A stretch of 64,000 nucleotides of DNA, from contig NZ_CP022823.1 of NCBI RefSeq assembly GCF_002269255.1, forward strand, positions 3,410,001 through 3,474,000. The letters run 5' to 3'. Positions within the stretch are counted from its first letter, which is position 1. Every line of letters begins with the position of its first letter. A model generated the notes under the pieces. That model did not search any database. It worked only from the letters and a program-made list of their open reading frames with translations, and had not been told where the DNA came from. This document shows positions 14,435-23,502 of the stretch, one piece after another. The DNA is from Klebsiella quasivariicola (GTDB taxonomy: Bacteria > Pseudomonadota > Gammaproteobacteria > Enterobacterales > Enterobacteriaceae). The translations under genes were made by a program, and so were the position numbers.

Positions 14435-15594
14435 TATGCCAGCTCCTCAATGATTACGATTCCCGGGCGTCCCGCTGCGCCTGATTTAGCTGGTTGGGAT
14501 GAGCCATTCGAACAGCCGGATGCTCCAGAACCATAGCCCCCACCGGGATTTGCCGGGTCATTAATTGCAGGAATCGATCCGCCTACCCCAAATATACTAT
14601 TTGAACCACGCGAGCCAGCGGCATAGCTATATGTAACAGCTACGGCTGGTTCTGCCCCTGCTCCAGATGAGCCGACAATATTCCACCCAGTCGGGCCATC
14701 GCTGTTAGTATTGGCCACGGGCTGAAATGGTGGGTTTGCCGGGCCGGCGGGTAATCCAACTTTCCCGCCGGGCGATGAAATAAACGAACCAACTGAGCTA
14801 GCTCCGCCGTCAGCGCCGTATATTGAATCCGCCGTTCCTCCTGCACCGCCTGAACCGATGACGACTGACGCCGTTGTTATTGACGATACGTCATAAATGC
14901 CCTCAGCATATGCCCCTGCGCCGCCCCCGTTACTCACGGAAACCTCGTTACTACCCGTTGCCGGTGCAGCTGAACTGCCGCCCCCCCCACCGAGACATTT
15001 AATTCGCCATTTTTTTGCGCCTGGCGTTTTTGTCACTGTCCCGCTGGCAGTGAATACCTGTATTTTTAGCAGCCTACCAACGTATCCGCTCGCATCTCCC
15101 AAACCAAGGTTTTTGACAAAGAGCGCCGGGTCAGGAATATCTGCGCCGTTCTGGTCTTTGGCCAGCTTCTCCGCCAGTTTGTTAAGCACCGTGGTCGCAA
15201 AATTCGGATCGTTACCGAGGGCATCCGCCAGCTCTTTAAGCGTATCCAGCGTCTCAGGGGCGCTGCCTGCAAGCGCTGCAAGTGCTTTGGCCACAAACTC
15301 AGTCGTCGCCAGCTTCTTGCTGTTATCGCTATTTGCAGGCGTGGGCGCTGTTGGCGTGCCGGTGAATGTCGGGCTGGCTTTCGGTGCGTACTGGGTATGC
15401 GGGTCTGCTGCCGCGATGTGTTTCGCAAGATCAGAACCGCCTTTTTCAACCTGTTGCTTCAGGTACAGCGTGCGGCTGGCCAGTTGTTTACCCTGACGGT
15501 TAGAAATTCCGTCAGGCCCACCCAGAACGGGGTCAGAGACCTCAATCTGGTAGATGCCTTCTTCCCACTGCGGGGTTTCAGGTAGGTTTGCCAT
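14434..15594 (-). CDS. Tail fibre protein, currently expressed form
   Basis: A 386-residue fibre. Residues 1-160 are the constant part (baseplate-binding start MANLPETPQWEEGIYQIEVS, then the collar-type repeat with SPTFTGTPTAPT). The crossover site encodes residues 160-167 (VKNLGLGD). The variable part is Gly/Ser-rich, with many GGGG and GAGG runs and an end reading AGRPGIVIIEELA, as in fibres with a polyglycine-rich tip domain. The fibre binds the host receptor; the invertase can swap its C-terminal 220 residues. Confidence 0.92.
   Translation of the reverse strand: MANLPETPQWEEGIYQIEVSDPVLGGPDGISNRQGKQLASRTLYLKQQVEKGGSDLAKHIAAADPHTQYAPKASPTFTGTPTAPTPANSDNSKKLATTEFVAKALAALAGSAPETLDTLKELADALGNDPNFATTVLNKLAEKLAKDQNGADIPDPALFVKNLGLGDASGYVGRLLKIQVFTASGTVTKTPGAKKWRIKCLGGGGGSSAAPATGSNEVSVSNGGGAGAYAEGIYDVSSITTASVVIGSGGAGGTADSIYGADGGASSVGSFISSPGGKVGLPAGPANPPFQPVANTNSDGPTGWNIVGSSGAGAEPAVAVTYSYAAGSRGSNSIFGVGGSIPAINDPANPGGGYGSGASGCSNGSSQPAKSGAAGRPGIVIIEELA
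15094..15119 (+). repeat. Invertase crossover site, right
   Basis: Half-sites ATCTCCCAAACC and GGTTTTTGACAA around central AA (15106-15107). It is in inverted orientation to 13467-13492, so recombination inverts about 1.63 kb. The site lies inside the fibre gene and keeps the frame. Confidence 0.92.
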
Positions 15595-15596
15595 AA

Positions 15597-16175
15597 TTAA
15601 CTGCTCCCGTGGTTATAGCTACCGTCATAGTTGACGGTGTTGTTGTAGCGAATGGCGACAGACTGATACTCAAGGCTCGCCAGATGGCAGCGGGCCGGAG
15701 CAAAGGCAGCGAGCGTCTGGCGTAAAAGTGCTGCCTGATCGTTAGTAATGGGCTGCTGAAGGATGACGCGATAGACCGCCCAGGCTTCTGCATCGCCATG
15801 GACGAAAAGCCCGTTGTACGTGTGTTTGCCGTCGTAGCCAATCTGGCCAGTGCCTTCAATCAGATCCACTTCGCCGAAGCCGAAACGGCGGATAATTTCC
15901 CGGATTGACCACGGCGTCCCTTTATAGCGGTGCAGCTCGATAGCAGATTTGATAAGCATGCGGCGTACATCGTCCGATTCCGCCAGCTCCCAGCCATCGC
16001 CAAACAGCGAGAACTGCTCGCCCAGCCATGGCAGCGCGGAACTGTCGACGATATCGACGAGATAGACCATCAGTACGCTCAGGTCGATGTTATCCAGCCG
16101 CCCGGCCAGTTTTCCCAGCGTTCTGAGGCTGATATCACCCTCAAGCGGCGGCGGGAGTTGTAGCGGCTCAGCCAT
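15597..16175 (-). CDS. Phage tail protein I (P2 gpI-like)
   Basis: A 192-residue baseplate wedge protein that links gpJ and the tail fibre. PLPWLGEQFSLFGDGWELAE-like features (ALPWLGEQFSLFGDGW) and HRYKGTPWSIREIIRRFGFG are signatures of the family. The gene overlaps gpJ by eight bases and is followed at once by the fibre gene, the standard J-I-H order of P2-like tails. Confidence 0.92.
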   Translation of the reverse strand: MAEPLQLPPPLEGDISLRTLGKLAGRLDNIDLSVLMVYLVDIVDSSALPWLGEQFSLFGDGWELAESDDVRRMLIKSAIELHRYKGTPWSIREIIRRFGFGEVDLIEGTGQIGYDGKHTYNGLFVHGDAEAWAVYRVILQQPITNDQAALLRQTLAAFAPARCHLASLEYQSVAIRYNNTVNYDGSYNHGSS

Positions 16176-17271
16176 CGGACACCCCGGTCATGTTAAGAGT
16201 GATCGCCGTGCAGTTTGCCCATTCGTTTTCTGCCACCACCTTCAGCACCGGTGTCACCAGTTCGACCTGGTAGACCCCGGCAACGGACAGCACGCTGATA
16301 ATCTGGCTGGGGACAATATCGCGCCCCAGCGTGGCGGTACGGGACGCTACCCAGTTCTGTATGGCGCTGTTGGCGTTGTCCTTTATAGAGTTAGCATCCT
16401 GGTCACGATAGATAGTGATGTTGGCTTCAATGGCGTAATCCACCTGCACAGGTGTTTTAGCCCGCACGGTATCAGTGAGCGGCCTGACTTTTTCGTCCGA
16501 GCATAAACTCTCTACAAGCGTAAGGATGCTGTCGTCCGGCAAGCCGGTGCTGAGCAGCGGATACAGTTCTACAGTGCCGGGAACCGGGGAAAGCACGGCA
16601 ACATCGACAATATTGGGATGGGCCTGCATGGCATGAAAGCGGTATGCCATACGGCTTCCGGCGTTGGTGAATGATTCCGGGGCCAGTTTGATACGCTCGC
16701 GGAGCCTGTCATTGTCTTCCTGCTCAGAACCGCCAGAACTGGCCGCCATATTGGTCACCTGCAGGTCGACGTTATCAATCTCATCGAGCAACTGACGGAC
16801 CTGCGCAGGCTGCCAGCCGTTGCCTGCGGCTCCCGGCTCGGTACAGGTGGCCGTGGCATTGACAAGCAGCAATCCGGCTTTCAGCACTACGTCCGTATCG
16901 GTTGCAAAAATAATGCTGTCGGAAGCGCTGACGCGGGTACCTGCCGGAATCAGCACATCAATGGCCAGTTCCTCATCCACGGAGAACTGGAGCGTGGTGG
17001 TGGCAGGCTGCGCGGCCAGTCGGTATACACCAACCAGTTCACCGAGGTAATCAATCATCGGCTCACGGGCAAAGGCGACCAGATTCTGTTTGGCCGCTTC
17101 CTGCGCCGCCACCCTGACCAGCATTTCGCGGTATGCCCACAGGTCAATCAACAGGCGCTCAGCCTGAGCGGGGTATAGCGTCTTGCCAGTTGCGGCTTCG
17201 TACTGTGCAATCATTTCAGCCGTGATTTTGTCAGCATCACGTTCAATAAAATCGGGTTCTGTCAGCGCCAT
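16168..17271 (-). CDS. Baseplate J protein (P2 gpJ-like)
   Basis: A 367-residue baseplate wedge protein. MALTEPDFIERDADKITAEM at the start and the AGTRVSASDSIIFATDTDVV segment in the middle are typical. It is part of the ring that couples sheath contraction to fibre movement. It overlaps gpW by ten bases and gpI by eight. Confidence 0.93.
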   Translation of the reverse strand: MALTEPDFIERDADKITAEMIAQYEAATGKTLYPAQAERLLIDLWAYREMLVRVAAQEAAKQNLVAFAREPMIDYLGELVGVYRLAAQPATTTLQFSVDEELAIDVLIPAGTRVSASDSIIFATDTDVVLKAGLLLVNATATCTEPGAAGNGWQPAQVRQLLDEIDNVDLQVTNMAASSGGSEQEDNDRLRERIKLAPESFTNAGSRMAYRFHAMQAHPNIVDVAVLSPVPGTVELYPLLSTGLPDDSILTLVESLCSDEKVRPLTDTVRAKTPVQVDYAIEANITIYRDQDANSIKDNANSAIQNWVASRTATLGRDIVPSQIISVLSVAGVYQVELVTPVLKVVAENEWANCTAITLNMTGVSDG

Positions 17272-17609
17272 AGCAACTCCTGAGTCCGGGGTTGTCCGTC
17301 AGAGCCTTTCCAGCTCACCCGGAGCGTAAGATGTTCGCCGTCGACGGCGGGTTTAACCGACATAAGCTGGCAGCGAGGCTCCCAGCGGCGAATGGCATCG
17401 ACGGATTCGCGCACCACATGCGGAATAGCCCGGTCAATAGGCCAGTCGATATAAAGGTGCAGATTGCTGCCGAACTCCGGGCGATGCGGGTCGCTGCCGC
17501 GAGGAGTACGCAGGATGATTTGAATGGCCTGCCAGATATCATCCAGCCCCCGGACGATTTCGCCAGGGGCCTGCAGAGCCGGTTGCCAGAATACTGAGGT
17601 TGTTTTCAT
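17262..17609 (-). CDS. Baseplate wedge protein W (gpW/gp25 family)
   Basis: A 115-residue protein of the gp25/gpW family, which starts sheath polymerisation at the baseplate. The IQIILRTPRGSDPHRPEFGS stretch is the family hallmark, with the conserved RPEFG motif. It lies between gpV and gpJ as in P2. Confidence 0.92.
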   Translation of the reverse strand: MKTTSVFWQPALQAPGEIVRGLDDIWQAIQIILRTPRGSDPHRPEFGSNLHLYIDWPIDRAIPHVVRESVDAIRRWEPRCQLMSVKPAVDGEHLTLRVSWKGSDGQPRTQELLWR

Positions 17610-17663
17610 GGGGGCAGTATTGCCCCTGTGCGGGAACGCCGATATTAAAGGCGTTTAAGAAGG

Positions 17664-18176
17664 TCAGTGGGAATGGTGATTAGAGTTCGGGCCGTCAGAG
17701 AGCATGCTGCCTGTCGAGTGGGCATTGCCGTTGATTTCAAGGTTGCCGTTCACCGTGGTGGTGTCAGCGGTCAAATCAATGGTTTTCCCCTTCAGGCTGA
17801 TACCCACTGCAACCTCGATCACCACATGCTCGATACCACCTTTGACTGTCAGCGTATGGGTCGCACGGTTATAGCTGAACTCTGCGCCATCCGCGTATTT
17901 CGTGCCCCGGACATGTTTGTCGCTGAACGGCGGTTTATCGACTTCTGAGTACACCGCGCCCAGAATGACACCATCCTCGCCGTTGGCATCGAGCAGCACT
18001 TCAACCTGCTCCCCCACGTCAGGGAGCCAGTAATCCTTGTTATCCTGGGTATTGCGCTGCAGCACGTTAAGCCAGTTAGTGCGCAGGTTATCGCATTCCG
18101 GCAGACGAACGCGGGCCTGAACCTTGTCGGCATCGACGGCGCTGACCGTACCGACCTGACGAGTGACGCCTGTCAT
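17664..18176 (-). CDS. Baseplate assembly protein V (tail spike, gpV-like)
   Basis: A 170-residue membrane-piercing spike protein. An N-terminal OB-fold (VGTVSAVDADKVQARVRLPE) and a C-terminal repetitive beta segment with TVNGNLEINGNAHSTGSM fit gpV; the end GPNSNHHSH is His-rich and could bind the metal ion at the spike tip. It is somewhat shorter than P2 gpV (about 210). It overlaps the gpD gene by one base. Confidence 0.88.
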   Translation of the reverse strand: MTGVTRQVGTVSAVDADKVQARVRLPECDNLRTNWLNVLQRNTQDNKDYWLPDVGEQVEVLLDANGEDGVILGAVYSEVDKPPFSDKHVRGTKYADGAEFSYNRATHTLTVKGGIEHVVIEVAVGISLKGKTIDLTADTTTVNGNLEINGNAHSTGSMLSDGPNSNHHSH

Positions 18177-19345
18177 TATTTTTTCTCCTTTATTACCGTG
18201 GACGTGCTGCCGTCCGGTTTATAGACGGTCAGCGTCTGGGTTTTTCCGGTCTTTTTACCTTTCTTCGCTTTGCCCTGCGTAACCGGCCCTCGTGCCACTT
18301 CCAGTTCGGTGATGTAGCCGCTGTTACGGTCAAACGCATGGCGGGCAGTAGTTATCAGCCATGGCCCGGATAACTGACCAAAACCCACCAGTTCAATTTT
18401 GTTGCCTGCAGTCAACTGAGGCGTCCCCATCAGCGTCAGCGAGCCGTTCTGCTGGTATTCGTTATGCCTGGCCAGCGCCGAATCTGCTTTAATCCGGGCG
18501 CTGTCCGGATCACTGACGCGGCTGTTGACCTTCAGTGAGTCGGCACTGGTGACCTTACCGCCTTTGGTTTGTTTGTCGCTTTCGCTGGTACCGCCATCAG
18601 CTTCATAAACGATCAGCTTTTTATCGCTGCTCTTCTGGTGTTTTACCTTCGCGGATTTGTAGACGCGGTTGATGGTGTCACGCAGGGAAAAGCTGTCCAC
18701 ATCCTGCGGCTTTAACTGCCTGATCGGCTCCTGACCGCGTAACGTGGCAAGATGAGAAAAAACCAGCTGGTCGCTGACCACTTTCACGGCATAACCATAC
18801 TCGCTGGCCAGTCGGCGCAGGAAGCCCACGTCCGTTTCAGCATACTGGGTCACCCGGTCAATTTTGATGGACTCAATACTGCCAACCAGCTTCAGCTGAT
18901 GCTTTTTGGCAATCCGTCCGGCGATGGCCGCCAGCGTGGTGCTCTCGAAACCACGACTGGATTTTGTCCGCAGGGCGTTGTTGACCGACGTGGCCACGCC
19001 CCGGATAGCGACAACGGACGCGGGCGAACTCACCTCGATCTCGTCTATAGAGAACGTACCGCAGGACAGCAGCTTCTCGCCCTGATAACCCATTTTCAGC
19101 GTCAGCGTGTCACCCTTGCCCGGATACCACTTATCCAGCCAGCGGCCATCGGTGTCGTCCAGTTCCACCTCAATGGTATCGGACTCGCTTTTGATGTTAT
19201 CGCTGTAGGTTACGCGGGTGACATAGGGGGCGATATCGGTGGTGATGTTCTTCTGCAGATACCATAGCGTGAACACCGGACTCAGAACATCGCTGACGCC
19301 GGTTAACGCTGATGCGGCTTGTGCAGGGCTGTTTATCTCAGCCAT
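18176..19345 (-). CDS. Late control/tail hub protein D (gpD-like)
   Basis: A 389-residue tail hub protein of the P2 gpD/gp27 family, on which the spike sits. SDTIEVELDDTDGRWLDKWY and GKGDTLTLKMGYQGE near the N-terminus are typical, and QYAETDVGFLRRLASEYGYA lies in the middle. The C-terminal end is Lys-rich. It overlaps gpX by 13 bases. Confidence 0.92.
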   Translation of the reverse strand: MAEINSPAQAASALTGVSDVLSPVFTLWYLQKNITTDIAPYVTRVTYSDNIKSESDTIEVELDDTDGRWLDKWYPGKGDTLTLKMGYQGEKLLSCGTFSIDEIEVSSPASVVAIRGVATSVNNALRTKSSRGFESTTLAAIAGRIAKKHQLKLVGSIESIKIDRVTQYAETDVGFLRRLASEYGYAVKVVSDQLVFSHLATLRGQEPIRQLKPQDVDSFSLRDTINRVYKSAKVKHQKSSDKKLIVYEADGGTSESDKQTKGGKVTSADSLKVNSRVSDPDSARIKADSALARHNEYQQNGSLTLMGTPQLTAGNKIELVGFGQLSGPWLITTARHAFDRNSGYITELEVARGPVTQGKAKKGKKTGKTQTLTVYKPDGSTSTVIKEKK

Positions 19346-19548
19346 GGGGCAATATCCTCTTCTGTACTGGCTTCTTCAGCCTCGATAACCGGAATCAGTA
19401 ACAACAGCCCGGAGGGCAGCACCGGCGTGATGGCCACGTGTGGATTGGCGGCAATTATCCGGGGATAGCCCAGCGGGTCGCCGTAGTACTGCCATGCGAG
19501 AGAGTCCCAGCGCTCTCCGTCACGGGTGACATGTTCAAGAAACATCAC
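19333..19548 (-). CDS. Tail protein X (LysM-like)
   Basis: A 71-residue protein with the gpX/LysM-like motif GERWDSLAWQYYGDPLGYPR followed by IIAANPHV and PSGLLLLIPV. In contractile tails it helps assemble the hub and caps the tape measure. Overlaps both neighbours. Confidence 0.92.
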   Translation of the reverse strand: MMFLEHVTRDGERWDSLAWQYYGDPLGYPRIIAANPHVAITPVLPSGLLLLIPVIEAEEASTEEDIAPWLR

Positions 19549-20429
19549 ACACTCCTCGCCAGAATTTTGGCTGCCATGGTGCTTAACCCCGGCGACATAC
19601 GGGTGAAGGTGGTGCTGGCGGAGTTAAGCTGCCCGGAAACGGCATCCAGCGCCGCTGCGATATTGCTGCCGTCCACGCCGCTCAGTGAAGACTGTGCCTG
19701 TTGTACATACGTGGCCGCATCACTGGTGGCTCTGGCCAGACTGATGGCATCAGGCATGGATTCAGAAAGCGCATTAAATGCCGGAACGCTTTGACCCAAC
19801 GCCCCGGACACGTTGCCCAGCCCGCTCATCAACCCCGGTACGCGGGTCAGTGCAACGGCGGGGTTATCCTTCATTTTCTGCGCCACCCGAACGGCACTGA
19901 TGGTGGTCTGGAGAACAGACTGCGCCTGTTTGGCGTAGTTGACGCCGTCGCGGACGTACTGCGCTACCCCGGAAGGTGAAGGAACGGCACCGGAGACCGC
20001 CCCGACGCCGGGAACCTGCGTGCGTATTGCGGGTGGCTGTAGCGGGTTTTTCGGGTCGCCGATGTACTCCCGGAGAGACGCGGTGGCATTGACGGCCAGC
20101 ACGTTGCCGGTGCTGTCGGTCTGCTCGCTGGTCGCAGTAACATCGGTAATCACGAACCAGCCGCGATAGTCACCGTTGCCGAAGACCAGCGCCAGCGCTT
20201 GATGGGCCTTCATGGCCGTTCGCAGTCTCGCCAGCTCCACGTCGGGCACACAATAGTGCTGATGGAAGACCAGGCTTATCTGGATTTCGTCCAGCTTATC
20301 GCCAACGAACTGCAGGCCGGGCTTACCCTCGATACGGGGATGCTCCGCATAATCGACGCCGAACGTGACCTCGAAGCCGTCCCAGTAGGTAATCAGTTCA
20401 AACTCAATATCACCCAATACTGCAAACAT
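19545..20429 (-). CDS. Tail protein U (gpU-like) with C-terminal extension
   Basis: A 294-residue protein. Residues 1-130 match gpU (MFAVLGDIEFELITYWDGFE; VGDKLDEIQISLVFHQHYC), a tail assembly protein near the tape measure. Residues about 150-290 are an Ala/Val/Ser-rich helical extension not present in P2 gpU (about 159 residues). The extension is seen in some other Mu/P2 hybrid tails. It overlaps the tape measure stop by one base. Confidence 0.88.
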   Translation of the reverse strand: MFAVLGDIEFELITYWDGFEVTFGVDYAEHPRIEGKPGLQFVGDKLDEIQISLVFHQHYCVPDVELARLRTAMKAHQALALVFGNGDYRGWFVITDVTATSEQTDSTGNVLAVNATASLREYIGDPKNPLQPPAIRTQVPGVGAVSGAVPSPSGVAQYVRDGVNYAKQAQSVLQTTISAVRVAQKMKDNPAVALTRVPGLMSGLGNVSGALGQSVPAFNALSESMPDAISLARATSDAATYVQQAQSSLSGVDGSNIAAALDAVSGQLNSASTTFTRMSPGLSTMAAKILARSV

Positions 20430-22894
20430 CAGCTGTACCTCCTGCGTTGTTGCTGAGCCAGCAGACGCTCCAGCATTTTCTCCAGCTCATGCAGGCTCAT
20501 ATTCAGTACGCCGGTCAACCCGTCAGGCGCTGCGGTTTCTTTGCCATTGAGGAAAAACTGAGGATTAAAGCTGACCTGGATACCGCCAGATGTTCCGCTG
20601 CCAGTTGCAGCTGCGCCACGACCTGAATATCCCGCCGCCATGATTTCCGGCGACGGGATACGGGGAACATCCGGTGTCATTTCAGTGGCCAGACGCTGCC
20701 CGGCCAGTGCAGCAAGTGGTGTGGTGCGCTGCAGGCCGATAGCGGCCCCCTGCGCAATGTTGTCACCAAAGCCTATAAACACACGGCTCGGCGAATGAAT
20801 GCCCAGCTTTTCCTTAAACCAGCCGCCAACACTGTCGCCCATGTCTGTGACGGTAGTTTTGAGCGACTCCCATTTGTTTTTGATGCCGTTTATTAACCCG
20901 TCGATAAGATGGCCACCGAAGTCGGTGAACTTCGCTGGCAGATCAACACCGAGGTATTTCAGCGCAGCCGCAAAGGCTTTATAGAGCAGACCAACCGGCG
21001 ACCAGTTAATCAGCAGCTTACCAATCCCCACGACACCGCCATTAAACGCCTCTTTAATGTCAGCCCAGCGCTGTTTAAACCAGCTACTGACTGCGCCCCA
21101 GTTGCGATAAATAAGGTAAGCTGCTGCCGCGACGGCGGTGATGGCGAGACCAATGGGATTCATCAGCAGCGCCCGGCCAATCCAGAGAACGGCCCGCCCG
21201 GCGATCATAATGCCGCGAACCAGCCCACCTGACAGCACACCACCCAGTGTTCTGGCTCCTCTGGCGACGGCGCTGAAGCCGGTCACCAGCCAGCGGAGCT
21301 TACCGCCTTCACCGAGTGCAAGCGACAGTCGAAGCCAGTTGGCCCGCAGTAAAACGGCATTTTTCCAGACGTTAACAAAGGGGGAAATAAGGAGATTCAG
21401 CCCCAGCTTGAGACCGATAGTGGCCATCTTGAAAGCGAGTAATGCTCCTACAACCTTTATGGTGCCGCTGACGATTTGCGGGTTTGCCGCTATCCATTTG
21501 CCGACACTGTCCATTAAAGGAATAAAAGTCTCACCCAGTTGGATCAAGGCCGGGCGTAGTGACTCACCAATGCTGATGGCTGCCTCGTTAAAACCAATCT
21601 GAGTTCTGCGCCAACGACCTTCGAGCGTATTATTTTGTTTTGCAGCATCCTTATCCAGCGTAGACATTGCTGACGGGGTATTCATTTCCTGCTTGCTGGA
21701 AAGGTATTTATCCCAGCCCTGACGCATTGACAGTAAATGGTTAACGGTCTGAATATCAGTGAAGACTTCTGCCAGACCAAATGACTCCATTAGCTTCTGC
21801 TGGCCTTCCTGATCGCCTCTTGAGCCTGCTGCTTTCCATTGCTGTAAAAACGCCTTACCTTTACCGTCGATAAAACGGTTGGCAATCATCAGTGAGGCTT
21901 CATACTGTGAGAAGCCCTGAGCGACGTAATTCTGCATTGACCCCTGGTAATCCACCCCGGCTTTAGCATATTTCTGGATGGTATCTCCGCGCCCCATCGC
22001 CGCCAGCCAGTTTGACATATTGGTGACGGCCTCTTCCGCTGAGCCGCTGCCTTTACCAACTTCCAGACTGGCGACGATCTGGGTAATCGCATCTTTTCCA
22101 TAAATACCACGAGCAGCGAAGGCTTTAGCCATACCGGGTAATGCTTTTGCCATATCCTTCAGCTCAAATGACCCAAGTTTGGCTCCTGTTGCCGCAATAC
22201 CAAATGCCTGTTCAAGTTCTTTCGCATCAGTGATTCTGAGTGCATCGCTGAAGGCATAAGTCATTTTGGCAAGGTCGGTCATATCGGCTTTGGTTGCTGT
22301 AGCGGTCTTTCCAAGCATCTCTGCAAACGTTGCTGCCCGTTCGGGGGCCATACCATCAGCAACTAATTGTCCGACTCCCCCTAACAGAGACTCCTGCAGT
22401 TGGTTAACCTTCAGCGAGGCCTGTCTGATAGCCAGGCCAATTGCACGTTCCTGCCTTGAATCCAGATCACCAGTGACACTGATATCCCGCAACTGCGATT
22501 CAAACGAGGCATATTGTTTGACTGAGGCCATGACCGGTGCACCCAGCGTTCGGGCGATGCCGTAAGTCTCTGCTCCCTGACCATAGAGCGCCATACGGTT
22601 GGACTTCAGCGCATCACTGGTGGCCGACACCGCCGACAGACGGCGCTGCTGGCGCTCAATTTGCTCCATTGTGCGGCTTACCCGCAGCAGGTCGCTGTTG
22701 AGGCGCTGCATCCGGGAAGAACCCAACTGACCATAGCGTTCTGTTGCACGGGTTAAGGCGTTTTGGCGTTCCTGCAGGCGGCGCGATGTATCGCCCAGGG
22801 AATCAAGGGCGCGTCGGGTACCGCTGACGGCTGAGCGGAAGCTACTCCCGACAATGCCGCCAATAATGACGCCGACTGAAAATTCACTGGCCAC
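20429..22894 (-). CDS. Tail tape measure protein
   Basis: An 821-residue protein. The TP901-like core (residues about 100-350: FESQLRDISVTGDLDSRQER, MTDLAKMTYAFSDAL, GKGSGSAEEAVTNMSNWLAA) identifies the family. A hydrophobic central region (about 490-600) contains several possible membrane segments (GLAITAVAAAAYLIY). The C-terminal part has the GIHSPSRVFIGFGDNIAQG motif common in tape measures. Its length sets tail length, at about 0.15 nm per residue by the usual rule. Confidence 0.95.
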   Translation of the reverse strand: MASEFSVGVIIGGIVGSSFRSAVSGTRRALDSLGDTSRRLQERQNALTRATERYGQLGSSRMQRLNSDLLRVSRTMEQIERQQRRLSAVSATSDALKSNRMALYGQGAETYGIARTLGAPVMASVKQYASFESQLRDISVTGDLDSRQERAIGLAIRQASLKVNQLQESLLGGVGQLVADGMAPERAATFAEMLGKTATATKADMTDLAKMTYAFSDALRITDAKELEQAFGIAATGAKLGSFELKDMAKALPGMAKAFAARGIYGKDAITQIVASLEVGKGSGSAEEAVTNMSNWLAAMGRGDTIQKYAKAGVDYQGSMQNYVAQGFSQYEASLMIANRFIDGKGKAFLQQWKAAGSRGDQEGQQKLMESFGLAEVFTDIQTVNHLLSMRQGWDKYLSSKQEMNTPSAMSTLDKDAAKQNNTLEGRWRRTQIGFNEAAISIGESLRPALIQLGETFIPLMDSVGKWIAANPQIVSGTIKVVGALLAFKMATIGLKLGLNLLISPFVNVWKNAVLLRANWLRLSLALGEGGKLRWLVTGFSAVARGARTLGGVLSGGLVRGIMIAGRAVLWIGRALLMNPIGLAITAVAAAAYLIYRNWGAVSSWFKQRWADIKEAFNGGVVGIGKLLINWSPVGLLYKAFAAALKYLGVDLPAKFTDFGGHLIDGLINGIKNKWESLKTTVTDMGDSVGGWFKEKLGIHSPSRVFIGFGDNIAQGAAIGLQRTTPLAALAGQRLATEMTPDVPRIPSPEIMAAGYSGRGAAATGSGTSGGIQVSFNPQFFLNGKETAAPDGLTGVLNMSLHELEKMLERLLAQQQRRRYS

Positions 22895-22950
22895 GGTGGT
22901 TATCCTCTGAAAGCGGAAAAACGGAAGGAAAATGTCTGAGAGCCATGCAG

Positions 22951-22973
22951 AACAGCCGCGAGTAGCGGCTGTT
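22951..22973. promoter_or_regulatory. Hairpin between tail assembly and tape measure genes
   Basis: AACAGCCGC (22951-22959) and GCGGCTGTT (22965-22973) form a 9-bp perfect stem with a 5-base loop in the 92-base gap before the tape measure gene. No T run follows on either strand. It may be a processing or stability element. Confidence 0.5.
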
Positions 22974-22986
22974 AAGTGATGAGGAG

Positions 22987-23404
22987 TTAATGATTATCGC
23001 CGAACTCGCTTCTGATTTGCACTTCAGCCTGCTCCAGCCACATCTCCAGATCGTCAGTATCGAGGGCATCAATCTCCCCCGGCTGAAATCTAAACCACCT
23101 CGCCAGCAGCCCCTGCGCCTGCATCAGCGTTTTCGTCGCTCTTGCCCAGCCCAGTGACTTGCTGAAATCGTTTCTGCAGCTCCATGTAGTCGGCAAGATC
23201 CATATTATCGAGGTCTTCCGGAAGAATACCGGTGCTACGGGCAATCAGCGGCTCGTCCCAGTCAGCCGGGTCTTTACTGATTTTGCGCACCTGCTTCAGG
23301 TCTTTGACCGTCAGGCGTTTCAGTTCAACCTGCTCAACTCTGGTGCCAGCAGCGGTGGTGAAGGGGTAAGACAGCTTAAAAGTATCGGATTGGGTTTGTG
23401 ACAT
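22987..23404 (-). CDS. Tail assembly protein E+E' frameshift product
   Basis: The GpE' frame overlaps the end of gpE and continues to 22987 with LLARWFRFQPGEIDALDTDD and WLEQAEVQIRSEFGDNH, matching the GpE family of P2-like phages. Tape-measure chaperones are usually made as a short form and a frameshifted long form. A -1 slip near GACGAAAACG (in-frame GAC GAA AAC) would join the frames. An internal ATG (LMQAQG) could alternatively start the second protein. Confidence 0.7.
23090..23404 (-). CDS. Phage tail assembly protein E (gpE-like)
   Basis: A 104-residue tape-measure chaperone. The hallmark is VEQVELKRLTVKDLKQVRKI followed by DPADWDEPLIARSTGI and LDNMDLADYMELQKRF. It ends in an Ala/Gly-rich tail within the overlap with the E' frame. 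It lies between tail tube and tape measure genes, the standard position. Confidence 0.92.
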   Translation of the reverse strand: MSQTQSDTFKLSYPFTTAAGTRVEQVELKRLTVKDLKQVRKISKDPADWDEPLIARSTGILPEDLDNMDLADYMELQKRFQQVTGLGKSDENADAGAGAAGEVV

Positions 23405-23502
23405 GATCGTGCTCCTGTGTAAGTTCAGAGCAGTATGTCTGGTGGTGGGACTGGCAGATATTAAAGGGGATTAAGAAGAAAGGGGCCGAAGCCCCTGTGA
23501 TA

